In this document: positions 63,855 to 64,000 of the stretch, piece by piece
Layout: every line of letters starts with the position of its first letter
Numbering within the stretch: the stretch's first letter is position 1
DNA from: Rhodovulum visakhapatnamense
GTDB lineage: Bacteria; Pseudomonadota; Alphaproteobacteria; Rhodobacterales; Rhodobacteraceae
NCBI RefSeq assembly: GCF_004365965.1
Contig: NZ_SOEB01000001.1
Location: 62,001 to 126,000 of the forward strand
Length of the DNA stretch: 64,000 bases
Direction of reading: 5' to 3'
Notes under the pieces: model-generated
Told to the model about the DNA's origin: nothing
Database searches by the model: none
Seen by the model: only the letters and a program-made list of their open reading frames with translations
Made by a program: the position numbers and the translations under genes

Positions 63855-64000
63855 TTATTGCGCCGTGCCGCAGGTGCCCACCAGCTGTTCGTACTGGACC
63901 GTCAGCCAGCCCAGCGCCTGATCGGGATTGGTTTCGGCGATCTTGGCGGTCAGCGAGGCGAAGACTGCGGACGAGCGCGAATTTTCAACCGCCGGGAAGC
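63855..64000 (-). CDS. 3' end of a gene in the cvpA position, upstream of purF
   Basis: The last 47 codons of a protein read FPAVENSRSSAVFASLTAK, then NPDQALGWLTVQYEQLVG, then a stop at 63855. The rest lies beyond the window. The order cvpA-purF is common, and the end of CvpA-like membrane proteins is loosely similar, so CvpA is the best guess. Only position and a faint likeness support it. GC-rich third positions indicate real coding. Confidence 0.55.
   Translation of the reverse strand, partial: FPAVENSRSSAVFASLTAKIAETNPDQALGWLTVQYEQLVGTCGTAQ

Overview
The window is high-GC chromosomal DNA from an alphaproteobacterium, most likely a member of the Rhodobacteraceae (order Rhodobacterales). 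The case rests on gene content and order: a division and cell-wall block running ftsW-murG-murC-(DUF2484)-murB-ddl-ftsQ-ftsA-ftsZ-lpxC-bamD-recN, the aerobic cobaltochelatase genes cobS/cobT near bolA and a C-terminal J-domain gene, hisB-hisH, a tatABC cluster near surE-pcm-nlpD, and a chemoreceptor ending in a DWQDF pentapeptide. Almost every gene is a recognisable housekeeping gene. I saw no tRNA, rRNA, CRISPR array, insertion sequence or prophage.

Layout. 1-4.7 kb: an edge-truncated peptidoglycan-binding exported protein, a small membrane protein, a chemoreceptor and a CDP-alcohol phosphatidyltransferase. 4.7-6.8 kb: hisB-hisH, a stand-alone Lrp/AsnC-type ligand-binding protein and a hotdog thioesterase. 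6.9-11.1 kb: a tightly packed three-gene accessory cassette made of a SARP-like regulator, a PAP2/haloperoxidase-fold protein with an Asn-Arg repeat, and an intracellular subtilisin-like protease. A perfect dyad lies in front of it, and it is the best candidate here for an undescribed system. 11.4-16.2 kb: trigger factor, an uncharacterised protein, the rpsF-rpsR-rplI ribosomal operon with a structured leader, and a YceI protein. 16.3-24.1 kb: a glycosyltransferase and fabD-fabG-acpP, then a 2.3 kb interruption (a geneless stretch plus an opposite-strand membrane PilZ gene), then fabF-mltG. 24.2-38.6 kb: the division/cell-wall cluster, all on the minus strand.

38.9-44.3 kb: an FAD-linked D-lactate dehydrogenase-type oxidase divergent from a ClC chloride channel, a DUF427 protein and an aminopeptidase P. 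44.3-50.6 kb: cobT and cobS separated by an accessory pocket of small genes, one of them interrupted by a single in-frame TGA; then a Tat-exported MsrB, a J-domain protein and BolA. 50.6-55.8 kb: a DUF4177 protein, gatB, a DJ-1/PfpI protein, a lytic-transglycosylase-like lipoprotein, an orphan ABC ATPase and a rhodanese. 56.0-64 kb: tatABC with a DUF815 ATPase, a NlpD-type LysM/LytM lipoprotein, pcm, surE, a short-chain dehydrogenase, purF and the 3' end of a gene in the cvpA position.

Functional themes are envelope building and division (mur, fts, lpxC, bamD, mltG, nlpD), fatty acid synthesis, protein export and maturation (tig, tatABC), and cobalamin insertion of cobalt. All function calls come from reading the translated sequence; no database search was run. 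Start codons were chosen from Shine-Dalgarno spacing and family N-termini.
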